From Streptomyces violaceoruber (lineage in GTDB: Bacteria; Actinomycetota; Actinomycetes; Streptomycetales; Streptomycetaceae): a DNA stretch of 20,788 nt. Below are positions 15,217-20,788 of the stretch, piece after piece. The stretch lies in assembly GCA_000720805.1 (NCBI GenBank), contig JODI01000114.1:1-20788 (forward strand), given 5' to 3'. Both the position numbers and the translations under genes were made by a program. Under the pieces are notes generated by a model. The model had not been told where the DNA came from, did no database searches, and saw nothing but the letters and a program-made list of their open reading frames with translations. Every line of letters starts with the position of its first letter. Within the stretch, counting starts at the first letter, position 1.

Positions 15217-16395
15217 ATGCCGTTGACCCCCGAGGACGTGCGGAACAAGCAGTTCACGACCGTCCGCCTCCGAGAAGGCTATGACGAGGACGAGGTCGAT
15301 GCCTTCCTCGACGAGGTCGAAGCCGAACTGACCCGCCTGCTTCGCGAGAACGAGGACCTGCGCGCCAAGCTGGCCGCGGCCACGCGCGCTGCTGCCCAGA
15401 ACCAGCAGAACATGCGCAAGCCTCCGGAACCGCCCCAGGATCAGCAGCAGCAAGGCATGCCGCAGCAGGGTATGCCGCAGCAGGGCATGCGCGGTCCGGG
15501 CGCTCCGGTGCCCGCCGGCATATCTGGCCCGCCGCAGCAGCAGATGGGTGGCCCCATGGGTGGCCCGCCCCAGCTGCCGAGCGGTGCCCCGCAGCTGCCC
15601 GCCGGTCCCGGCGGAGGCCAGGGCGGCCAGCAGGGTCCCGGCCCGATGGGTCAGGGTCCGATGGGTCAGGGTCCGATGGGCCAGGGTCCGATGGGTCAGG
15701 GCCCGATGGGTGGTCAGCCCCCCATGCAGCAGCAGATGGGCGGCCCGATGGGTGGCCCCATGGGCGGTCCGATGGGCGGCCCCGGTCAGGGCCCCGGTGG
15801 CGACAGCGCCGCCCGTGTCCTCTCGCTGGCCCAGCAGACCGCCGACCAGGCGATCGCCGAGGCCCGTTCCGAGGCCAACAAGATCGTCGGCGAGGCGCGT
15901 TCGCGTGCCGAGGGTCTCGAGCGTGACGCCCGTGCCAAGGCCGACGCCCTGGAGCGGGACGCGCAGGAGAAGCACCGCGTCGCGATGGGTTCCCTGGAGT
16001 CCGCCCGCGCCACGCTGGAGCGCAAGGTCGAGGATCTGCGCGGCTTCGAGCGCGAGTACCGCACGCGGCTGAAGTCCTACCTGGAGTCGCAGCTGCGTCA
16101 GCTGGAGACCCAGGCCGACGACTCGCTGGCCCCGCCGCGCACCCCGGCGACCGCGTCGCTTCCGCCGTCCCCGGCGCCCTCCATGGCACCGGCCGGTGCG
16201 AGCGCTCCGTCGTACGGAGGCAACCAGGGCATGGGCGGCGGTCCTTCGCAGGCCGGCCCGTCCTACGGCGGACAGCAGCAGATGTCCCCGGCGATGACCC
16301 AGCCGATGGCGCCGGTACGGCCGCAGGGCCCGTCGCCCATGGGCCAGGCTCCCTCGCCGATGCGCGGGTTCCTCATCGACGAGGACGACAACTGA
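15217..16395 (+). CDS. divIVA: DivIVA (Wag31), polar growth scaffold
   Basis: This coiled-coil protein gathers at negatively curved membrane and marks hyphal tips, directing polar wall growth and branching; it is essential in Streptomyces. It has 392 aa from ATG 15217, with GAGGTGA at 15206-15212. The N-terminal domain (1-65) has the family signature [33 protein letters not shown] Gln/Gly/Pro/Met-rich linker (about 69-195) carries tandem repeats. A second coiled coil follows (about 196-298, Ala/Glu/Arg-rich heptads through LESQLRQLE), then a Pro/Ser/Gln tail ending [10 protein letters not shown] strong terminator after it closes the cluster. The 52-base gap upstream may hold its own promoter, but I see no clear boxes. 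Confidence 0.96.
   Translation: MPLTPEDVRNKQFTTVRLREGYDEDEVDAFLDEVEAELTRLLRENEDLRAKLAAATRAAAQNQQNMRKPPEPPQDQQQQGMPQQGMPQQGMRGPGAPVPAGISGPPQQQMGGPMGGPPQLPSGAPQLPAGPGGGQGGQQGPGPMGQGPMGQGPMGQGPMGQGPMGGQPPMQQQMGGPMGGPMGGPMGGPGQGPGGDSAARVLSLAQQTADQAIAEARSEANKIVGEARSRAEGLERDARAKADALERDAQEKHRVAMGSLESARATLERKVEDLRGFEREYRTRLKSYLESQLRQLETQADDSLAPPRTPATASLPPSPAPSMAPAGASAPSYGGNQGMGGGPSQAGPSYGGQQQMSPAMTQPMAPVRPQGPSPMGQAPSPMRGFLIDEDDN
15640..15714 (+). repeat. 15-bp tandem repeats in divIVA (GPMGQ)
   Basis: Four near-perfect copies of GGYCCGATGGGYCAG run from 15640 to 15699, with a partial fifth to 15714. They encode GPMGQ repeats in the DivIVA linker. Unit length is a multiple of three, so copy-number change would keep the frame. 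Confidence 0.9.
15736..15783 (+). repeat. 12-bp tandem repeats in divIVA (MGGP)
   Basis: Four copies of ATGGGYGGYCCS at 15736-15747, 15748-15759, 15760-15771 and 15772-15783 encode MGGP repeats. A PQQGM repeat lies further upstream, near 15446-15490. This is a coding minisatellite in the flexible linker. Confidence 0.9.
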
Positions 16396-16430
16396 CGGCC
16401 ATTAGTACGCCTCAGGCGTCGGCAGCGTTC

Positions 16431-16473
16431 AAAGGGCGGGGCCCCGGATTCCGATCCGGGGCCCCGCCCTTTT
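16431..16473 (+). terminator. strong hairpin terminator after divIVA
   Basis: A perfect 19-bp stem joins 16431-16449 (AAAGGGCGGGGCCCCGGAT) to 16454-16472 around a TCCG loop and ends in TTTT at 16470-16473. This is an intrinsic terminator for the dcw transcript. The symmetry, with AAA on the other side, means it could also act on transcripts arriving from ileS. Confidence 0.93.
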
Positions 16474-16491
16474 GCCTGGGCCCAGGAGGAC

Positions 16492-16516
16492 GCCGGTTCG
16501 AATCCGGCCCGCCCCC
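16492..16516 (+). other. isolated tRNA T-arm-like sequence
   Basis: GCCGG (16492-16496), TTCGAAT (16497-16503) and CCGGC (16504-16508) form a perfect T stem with a canonical T loop. CCGCCCC follows, like the 3' half of an acceptor stem. No D arm or anticodon arm is found upstream, where the terminator lies, so this is not an intact tRNA gene. It may be a tRNA 3' remnant or attachment-site scar, or chance. Confidence 0.4.
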
Positions 16517-16547
16517 ATGCGTCAGCTGTACGTGCGCACGCAACGCC

Positions 16548-16590
16548 GAAGGCCCGGGTCCGCCAAGATTTCTGGTGGACCCGGGCCTTC
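16548..16590 (-). terminator. hairpin terminator after ileS
   Basis: An 18-bp stem (GAAGGCCCGGGTCCGCCA with TGGTGGACCCGGGCCTTC, one G-T pair) closes the 7-base loop AGATTTC. It lies 46 bases past the ileS stop. No U-run follows on the minus strand, which is common for Streptomyces terminators. It may work in both directions. Confidence 0.8.
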
Positions 16591-16635
16591 CTTCGTGGCG
16601 AGGGTGACGCGCCTTGAGGGGTGACGCGTTGAGGG

Positions 16636-19600
16636 TTACGCCTTGCGCAGGCGGAACGTCAGGGACAGGCCCTCGTCGGTGAACGGGGTGCCGTAGGTGT
16701 CGTCCGCCTCGCCCTGGGCGAAGTCCGTGGCGAGGACCTCGTCCGCGATGAGCTCGGCGTGCTCGTTGAGCGCCGCGATGACCGCCGGGTCCGTGGACGT
16801 CCACCGCAGCGCGATGCGGTCGGCCACGTCCAGGCCGCTGTTCTTGCGGGCCTCCTGGATCAGGCGGATCGCGTCACGGGCCAGGCCCGCCTGCCGCAGC
16901 TCCTCCGTGATCTCCAGGTCGAGGGCGACCGTCGCCCCCGAGTCGGAGGCCACCGACCAGCCCTCGCGCGGGGTCTCCGTGATGATCACCTCGTCCGGCG
17001 CGAGGGTGATCGTCTCGCCGTCGACCTCCACCGACGCCGTGCCCTCGCGCAGGGCGAGGGAGAGCGCGGCCGCGTCGGCACCGGCGACCGCCTTGGCCAC
17101 GTCCTGGACGCGCTTGCCGAACCTCTTGCCCAGGGCACGGAAGTTGGCCTTCGCGGTGGTGTCGACGAGGCTGCCGCCGACCTCACTCAGCGAGGCCAGC
17201 GCCTCGACGTTGAGCTCCTCGGTGATCTGTGTGTGCAGCTCCGGGCTCAGGGTGGTGAAGCCCGTCGCCGCGATCAGCGCCCGCTTCAGCGGCTGCCGCG
17301 TCTTGACGCCGGACTCCGCGCGCGTGGCCCGGCCCAGCTCCACCAGGCGGCGGACCAGGAGCATCTGCCTCGACAGCTCGGGATCGATGGCCGCGAGGTC
17401 CGCCTCCGGCCAGGACGTCAGATGCACCGACTCCGGTGCGCCCGGGGTGACCGGAACGACCAGGTCCTGCCAGACCCGCTCGGTGATGAACGGGGTCAGC
17501 GGGGCCATCAGCCGGGTGACCGTCTCCACGACCTCGTGCAGCGTGCGCAGCGCGGCCTTGTCGCCCTGCCAGAAGCGGCGCCGGGACCGGCGTACGTACC
17601 AGTTGGACAGGTCGTCGACGAACGCCGAGAGGAGCTTTCCGGCGCGCTGCGTGTCGTACGCCTCCAGGGACTGGGTGACCTGGTCGGTCAGAGCGTGCAG
17701 TTCGGACAGCAGCCAGCGGTCCAGGATCGGGCGGTCGGCCGGGGCCGGGTCCGCCTCACTGGGCGCCCAGTTCGCCGTGCGCGCGTACAGGGCCTGGAAG
17801 GCGACCGTGTTCCAGTACGTCAGGAGGGTCTTGCGGACGACCTCCTGGATCGTGCCGTGGCCCACGCGGCGGGCCGCCCACGGGGAGCCGCCGGCCGCCA
17901 TGAACCAGCGGACCGCGTCGGCACCGTGCTGGTCCATGAGGGGGATCGGCTGCAGGATGTTGCCCAGGTGCTTGGACATCTTGCGGCCGTCCTCGGCGAG
18001 GATGTGGCCGAGGCACACCACGTTCTCGTACGACGTCTTGTCGAAGACCAGGGTGCCGACCGCCATCAGCGTGTAGAACCAGCCACGGGTCTGGTCGATG
18101 GCCTCGCTGATGAACTGCGCCGGGTAGCGGGACTCGAACAGCTCCTTGTTCTTGTACGGGTAGCCCCACTGCGCGAACGGCATCGAACCCGAGTCGTACC
18201 AGGCGTCGATGACCTCCGGCACGCGGGTGGCCGTCTTCTCGCACTGCGGACAGGCGAAGGTGACCTCGTCGATGAACGGGCGGTGCGGGTCCAGGTCCGA
18301 CTGGTCCGTGCCCGTCAGTTCGGTCAGCTCCGCGCGGGACCCGACGACGGTGAGGTGGTCGTCCTCGCAGCGCCAGATCGGCAGCGGGGTGCCCCAGTAA
18401 CGGCTGCGGGACAGCGCCCAGTCGATGTTGTTGTTCAGCCAGTCACCGAAGCGGCCGTGCTTGACGTTCTCCGGGAACCAGTTGGTCTTCTCGTTCTCCT
18501 GGAGGAGGCGGTCCTTGATGGCGGTCGTGCGGATGTACCAGGACGGCTGCGCGTAGTAGAGCAGCGCGGTGTGGCAGCGCCAGCAGTGCGGGTAGCTGTG
18601 CTCGTACGGGAGGTGCTTGAAGAGGAGGCCGCGCTGCTGGAGGTCCTCGGTGAGCTGTTCGTCCGCCTTCTTGAAGAAGACGCCGCCTACGAGGGGGATG
18701 TCCTCCTCGAAGGTGCCGTCCCGGCGGACGGGGTTCACGACAGGCAGGCCGTACGCGCGGCAGACCTTGAGGTCGTCCTCACCGAAGGCGGGGGACTGGT
18801 GGACCAGACCGGTACCGTCCTCGGTCGTCACGTAGTCGGCGTTGACCACGTAGTGGGCCGGTTCCGGGAACTCGACGAGCTCGAACGGACGCTGGTAGGT
18901 CCAGCGTTCCATCTCGGCGCCGGTGAAGGTCTCGCCCGTGACCTCCCAGCCCTCGCCGAGAGCCTTCTCGACGAGCGGCTCGGCGACGACGAGCTTCTCC
19001 CCGCCGTCTGTGCCGTCCGTGCCGTCCGTGATCTTCGTCGCGACGACGTAGGTGACGTCGGGGTGCGCGGCGACGGCGGTGTTGGAGACCAGGGTCCAGG
19101 GGGTCGTCGTCCACACCAGGAGCGCTGCCCGGCCGGCGAGCGGACCGGAGGTGAGCGGGAAACGGACGTACACGGACGGGTCGACGATCGTCTCGTAGCC
19201 CTGTGCCAGCTCGTGGTCCGACAGACCCGTCTCGTCACGCGGGCACCACGGGGCCACGCGGTAGTCCTGGACGAGCAGACCCTTGTTGAAGATCTCCTTC
19301 AGCGACCACCAGACGGACTCCACGTACTCCGGGTCCATCGTGCGGTACGCGTCGTCCAGATCGACCCAGTAGCCCATGCGGTTGGTGAGCTCGGTGAAGG
19401 CGTCGGTGTGGCGGGTCACCGATTCGCGGCACTTGGCGTTGAACGCGGCGATGCCGTACGTCTCGATGTCCTTCTTGCCGTTGAAGCCGAGTTCCTTCTC
19501 CACGGCGATCTCGACCGGGAGGCCGTGGCAGTCCCAGCCGGCCTTGCGGGCCACGTGGTAGCCGCGCATGGTGCGGAAGCGGGGGAAGACGTCCTTGAAG

Positions 19601-19800
19601 ACGCGCGCCTCGATGTGGTGGGCGCCCGGCATGCCGTTCGCGGTGGGCGGGCCTTCGTAGAACACCCACTCGGGGCGGCCCTCGGACTGCTCCAGGCTCT
19701 TGGCGAAGATCTTCTGCTCGCGCCAGAAGTCGAGCACAGCGTGCTCGAGCGCGGGCAGGTCGACCTGGGCGGGCACCTGGCGGTACGTCGGCGTTGTCAT
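16636..19800 (-). CDS. ileS: Isoleucyl-tRNA synthetase, type 2, GXHH variant
   Basis: This class I synthetase charges tRNA-Ile and edits Val. It has 1054 aa from ATG at 19800 (MTTPTYRQVPAQVDL), with GGAGG on the minus strand at 19815-19811. Its length and style (TANGMPG, FPRFRTMRGYHV, CPRDETGLSDHEL, long C-terminus) fit the eukaryote-like IleRS2 group. The HIGH signature is replaced by G59-A60-H61-H62, i.e. first and third positions swapped; KMSKS is K607-M-S-K-H611. The editing domain has W230-TTTPWTL, and a C517-P-Q-C520 pair could bind zinc. The frame stays open to 19896, but the upstream part lies in the T-box leader and is not used. Expression should respond to uncharged tRNA-Ile through that leader. 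Confidence 0.97.
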   Translation of the reverse strand: MTTPTYRQVPAQVDLPALEHAVLDFWREQKIFAKSLEQSEGRPEWVFYEGPPTANGMPGAHHIEARVFKDVFPRFRTMRGYHVARKAGWDCHGLPVEIAVEKELGFNGKKDIETYGIAAFNAKCRESVTRHTDAFTELTNRMGYWVDLDDAYRTMDPEYVESVWWSLKEIFNKGLLVQDYRVAPWCPRDETGLSDHELAQGYETIVDPSVYVRFPLTSGPLAGRAALLVWTTTPWTLVSNTAVAAHPDVTYVVATKITDGTDGTDGGEKLVVAEPLVEKALGEGWEVTGETFTGAEMERWTYQRPFELVEFPEPAHYVVNADYVTTEDGTGLVHQSPAFGEDDLKVCRAYGLPVVNPVRRDGTFEEDIPLVGGVFFKKADEQLTEDLQQRGLLFKHLPYEHSYPHCWRCHTALLYYAQPSWYIRTTAIKDRLLQENEKTNWFPENVKHGRFGDWLNNNIDWALSRSRYWGTPLPIWRCEDDHLTVVGSRAELTELTGTDQSDLDPHRPFIDEVTFACPQCEKTATRVPEVIDAWYDSGSMPFAQWGYPYKNKELFESRYPAQFISEAIDQTRGWFYTLMAVGTLVFDKTSYENVVCLGHILAEDGRKMSKHLGNILQPIPLMDQHGADAVRWFMAAGGSPWAARRVGHGTIQEVVRKTLLTYWNTVAFQALYARTANWAPSEADPAPADRPILDRWLLSELHALTDQVTQSLEAYDTQRAGKLLSAFVDDLSNWYVRRSRRRFWQGDKAALRTLHEVVETVTRLMAPLTPFITERVWQDLVVPVTPGAPESVHLTSWPEADLAAIDPELSRQMLLVRRLVELGRATRAESGVKTRQPLKRALIAATGFTTLSPELHTQITEELNVEALASLSEVGGSLVDTTAKANFRALGKRFGKRVQDVAKAVAGADAAALSLALREGTASVEVDGETITLAPDEVIITETPREGWSVASDSGATVALDLEITEELRQAGLARDAIRLIQEARKNSGLDVADRIALRWTSTDPAVIAALNEHAELIADEVLATDFAQGEADDTYGTPFTDEGLSLTFRLRKA

Positions 19801-20115
19801 CAGCGAGCTTCCTCCGGCGGACTTGCTGCCTTCCGTCCGGAGGGACGAGAGCTGTGTCATTCCTGCGCCGCTTTCGGCGCGCTCCCGCGGTACCACCCTC
19901 CTTGGCCCTCCGGTGCGCGGTGCACATCGGTGAGCCCCCTCATTGGGGTCGCGATGCCGGGTCTACTCGCTGCTGCCGCGCTTGCTGCTCGGCTGCGGAT
20001 TTCTTCCGGCGGCTCCGGGGTGATCTTCACGTCGCGCTCACCCCCGGGCTTCCACCGTCCCCGGGTCGCTCTGGGCTGCGTACGCCGCTACTCGTCCCCA
20101 TCCACGCTTTTCGCT
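19801..20115 (-). promoter_or_regulatory. T-box riboswitch (Ile), translational type
   Basis: On the minus strand, TGGTACCGCGG (19895-19885) is the T-box consensus that pairs with the free tRNA acceptor end. AGGGTGGTACCGCGG plus GCTCTCGTCCCT (19852-19841) form the usual antisequestrator. Downstream, CCTCCGG (19843-19837) can instead pair with CCGGAGG (19817-19811), which contains the ileS ribosome binding site. The two folds compete for the same CCUCC, so control is by translation. Stem I has AGUA (20092-20089) and the specifier loop GUGAAGAUCACC with AUC at 20024-20022, the Ile codon. The 5' end at about 20115 is inferred from the -10 box. Uncharged tRNA-Ile should free the binding site. Confidence 0.92.
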
Positions 20116-20121
20116 CCGCCC

Positions 20122-20127
20122 AGTGTA
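20122..20127 (-). promoter_or_regulatory. candidate -10 box of ileS promoter
   Basis: TACACT on the minus strand (20127-20122) fits TANNNT and lies just upstream of T-box stem I. No good -35 is seen 16-18 bases further up. Position supports it more than sequence does. Confidence 0.45.
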
Positions 20128-20129
20128 CG

Positions 20130-20408
20130 GCGCCGTGAGGACAGCGGCCGACCGGTTTTCCGGCGCCGGGGGAGGGGGCGGGCACGGCCTGGGGGTGACC
20201 CGAATGGCGGGGTGCGGGTGTTCGGGTGCTCGGACGGTCCGTTCGGCGGATCATCTGGCGAAATTCTTGGCGGATTACCTGCAGGGGAGCTGGGCACAAC
20301 GCATGCAGGTTTGCCGCGCGGTGTCCGCGAGGCGGCGAATCGGGTGGTGTGCCCCGTTGCCGCGGGACTCAAGTCGATTTATCGTCCCAGCACGATTCGC
20401 GAGCAAGA
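20130..20408. other. intergenic stretch without a recognisable gene
   Basis: About 280 bases lie between the ileS promoter and the next gene. No ORF here has a credible ribosome binding site and codon bias. Both genes face away from it, so it must contain two divergent promoters, but no convincing box pair was found on the plus strand. The composition drifts from G-rich (20160-20230) to more AT-rich near 20370-20420. Confidence 0.6.
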
Positions 20409-20420
20409 TCACATATGTGA
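20409..20420. repeat. perfect 12-bp palindrome TCACATATGTGA
   Basis: TCACATATGTGA equals its own reverse complement and lies 13 bases upstream of the ATG at 20434, in an AT-rich patch of otherwise GC-rich DNA. It may be an operator or part of a promoter. The half-site order is the reverse of a CRP site. Confidence 0.5.
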
Positions 20421-20433
20421 AGGGGCCGCGGCC

Positions 20434-20715
20434 ATGGTGGCGAAGAAGACCGCCGCACAGCAGTCGGCGTCCAGGTCCACGGGTGCCTCCGGCGGTGCGG
20501 CCAAGGACGTCGGTGGGAAGAAGAGCGCACAGGGGGGCGCGGCCAAGAGAGCGGCCAAAGCGGTGAAGGCGGTGGGGTCGGCGGCGAAGAAGGCCGTCGG
20601 GAAGAAGCCCGGTGCAGGGACGCGCGGCGGGAGTGCGGGGGCGGGTGGCAGGACGGGTGCGAGAACGGGGGGTAAGCAGGGCGCTGAGAAGAAGGCGGTG
20701 GGCGGGGGCGCGGCC
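20434..20715 (+). CDS. Lys/Ala/Gly-rich N-terminus, probably TraR/DksA-type protein (3' truncated)
   Basis: ATG 20434 (MVAKKTAAQQSASRSTGASG) opens a frame that reaches the end of the window without a stop. AAGGGG near 20420 may be the ribosome binding site. The protein is histone H1-like: repeated KK pairs in Ala/Gly-rich surroundings (AAKRAAKAV, AAKKAVGKKPG), strongly basic and disordered. In Streptomyces the gene divergent from ileS encodes such a tail followed by a TraR/DksA zinc-finger domain; the MVAKKTAAQQSA start agrees with my memory of that protein. The zinc finger itself is not in this window. After about 20715 the frame changes character (TEDHHVLRAGARDRVV) because the DNA there appears to belong to dxr, so I end the genuine part at that point. 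Confidence 0.6.
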
Positions 20716-20788
20716 CGAGCCGGTGGAACCGAGGATCACCACGTCCTTCGGGCCGGTGCCCGCGACCGGGTCGTGGACGAGGTGCGGG
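20716..20788 (-). pseudogene. dxr: Dxr N-terminal fragment at a probable chimeric join
   Basis: The minus strand from 20787 encodes 24 residues, PHLVHDPVAGTGPKDVV then ILGSTGS, closely resembling residues about 10-33 of Streptomyces 1-deoxy-D-xylulose-5-phosphate reductoisomerase (Dxr, MEP pathway). The NADPH-binding motif GSTGSIG is cut after GSTGS: the next codons read GRAPAH, which is the reverse of the Lys/Ala-rich gene. dxr is not a neighbour of ileS in Streptomyces I know. The join at 20715/20716 is therefore most simply an assembly or library chimera at the contig end; a real rearrangement is possible but less likely. The match is short and was recognised from memory, not by search. 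Confidence 0.6.

Noticed and set aside
15640..15783. CRISPR-like array in divIVA
   Set aside because: The repeats are contiguous 12-15 bp coding units without unique spacers.
16431..16516. Complete tRNA gene after divIVA
   Set aside because: Only the T arm and a partial acceptor match are present; the remainder is a terminator hairpin and no anticodon loop can be drawn.
16697..18076. 459-codon plus-strand ORF across ileS
   Set aside because: Ser/Arg-rich antisense shadow of ileS.
19801..19896. N-terminal extension of IleRS from 19896 (MVPRERAESG)
   Set aside because: It lies in the T-box antisequestrator and sequestrator; the start at 19800 has GGAGG and the conserved MTTPTYRQVP.
20409..20420. 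CRP/FNR-type binding site
   Set aside because: The half-sites are in the opposite order (TCACA then TGTGA) with a 2-base spacer, not TGTGA-N6-TCACA.
41..20715. Novel mobile, defence or biosynthetic system
   Set aside because: Apart from the ends, every sizeable gene belongs to the conserved dcw cluster or is ileS or its neighbour; no transposase, integrase, toxin, nuclease or foreign gene block was found.

Overview
The window is a draft-assembly contig from a high-GC actinomycete, almost certainly a Streptomyces. The reasons are the G/C-biased third codon positions, frequent GTG starts, SepF and DivIVA sequences of Streptomyces type, an IleRS of Streptomyces type with a T-box leader, and the gene order. 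No database search was run, and all family calls come from recognised motifs and recalled sequences.

Layout. Bases 1-40 are leftover Illumina Nextera adapter, not genome. Bases 41-16395 (+ strand) are the division and cell wall (dcw) cluster: end of ftsL, ftsI, murE, murF, mraY, murD, ftsW, murG, ftsQ, ftsZ, pgeF (ylmD), ylmE (yggS type), sepF, ylmG and divIVA. Many junctions are 4-base ATGA or GTGA overlaps, which suggests translational coupling. The first block makes peptidoglycan precursors (MurE, MurF, MurD in the cytoplasm, then lipid I by MraY and lipid II by MurG) and polymerises them at septa (FtsW with FtsI). The second block builds the Z ring (FtsZ anchored by SepF; no ftsA is present) and the polar growth scaffold (DivIVA). 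The 283-base ftsQ-ftsZ gap is the main regulatory region. It holds promoter-like boxes, a GACAC (WhiA-type) pentamer, a palindrome and a 24-codon mini-ORF containing a rare TTA codon.

A perfect 19-bp hairpin terminator follows divIVA, then an isolated tRNA T-arm-like sequence and a second hairpin that ends ileS from the other side. ileS runs on the minus strand behind a roughly 315-nt T-box leader with an AUC (Ile) specifier and a hairpin that can hide the ribosome binding site. Its synthetase has GAHH in place of the HIGH signature, the swapped GXHH form linked to very high mupirocin resistance in type 2 IleRS.

After about 300 bases without a gene, a Lys/Ala/Gly-rich protein begins at 20434; by synteny it is the N-terminus of a TraR/DksA-type protein. 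The last 73 bases on the minus strand read as the N-terminus of Dxr, cut off in its NADPH-binding motif. This makes the right end look like a chimeric join.

No wholly new system was found. The points most worth checking are the GXHH IleRS, the TTA mini-ORF before ftsZ, the mini-ORF before ftsW, and the two artefactual contig ends.
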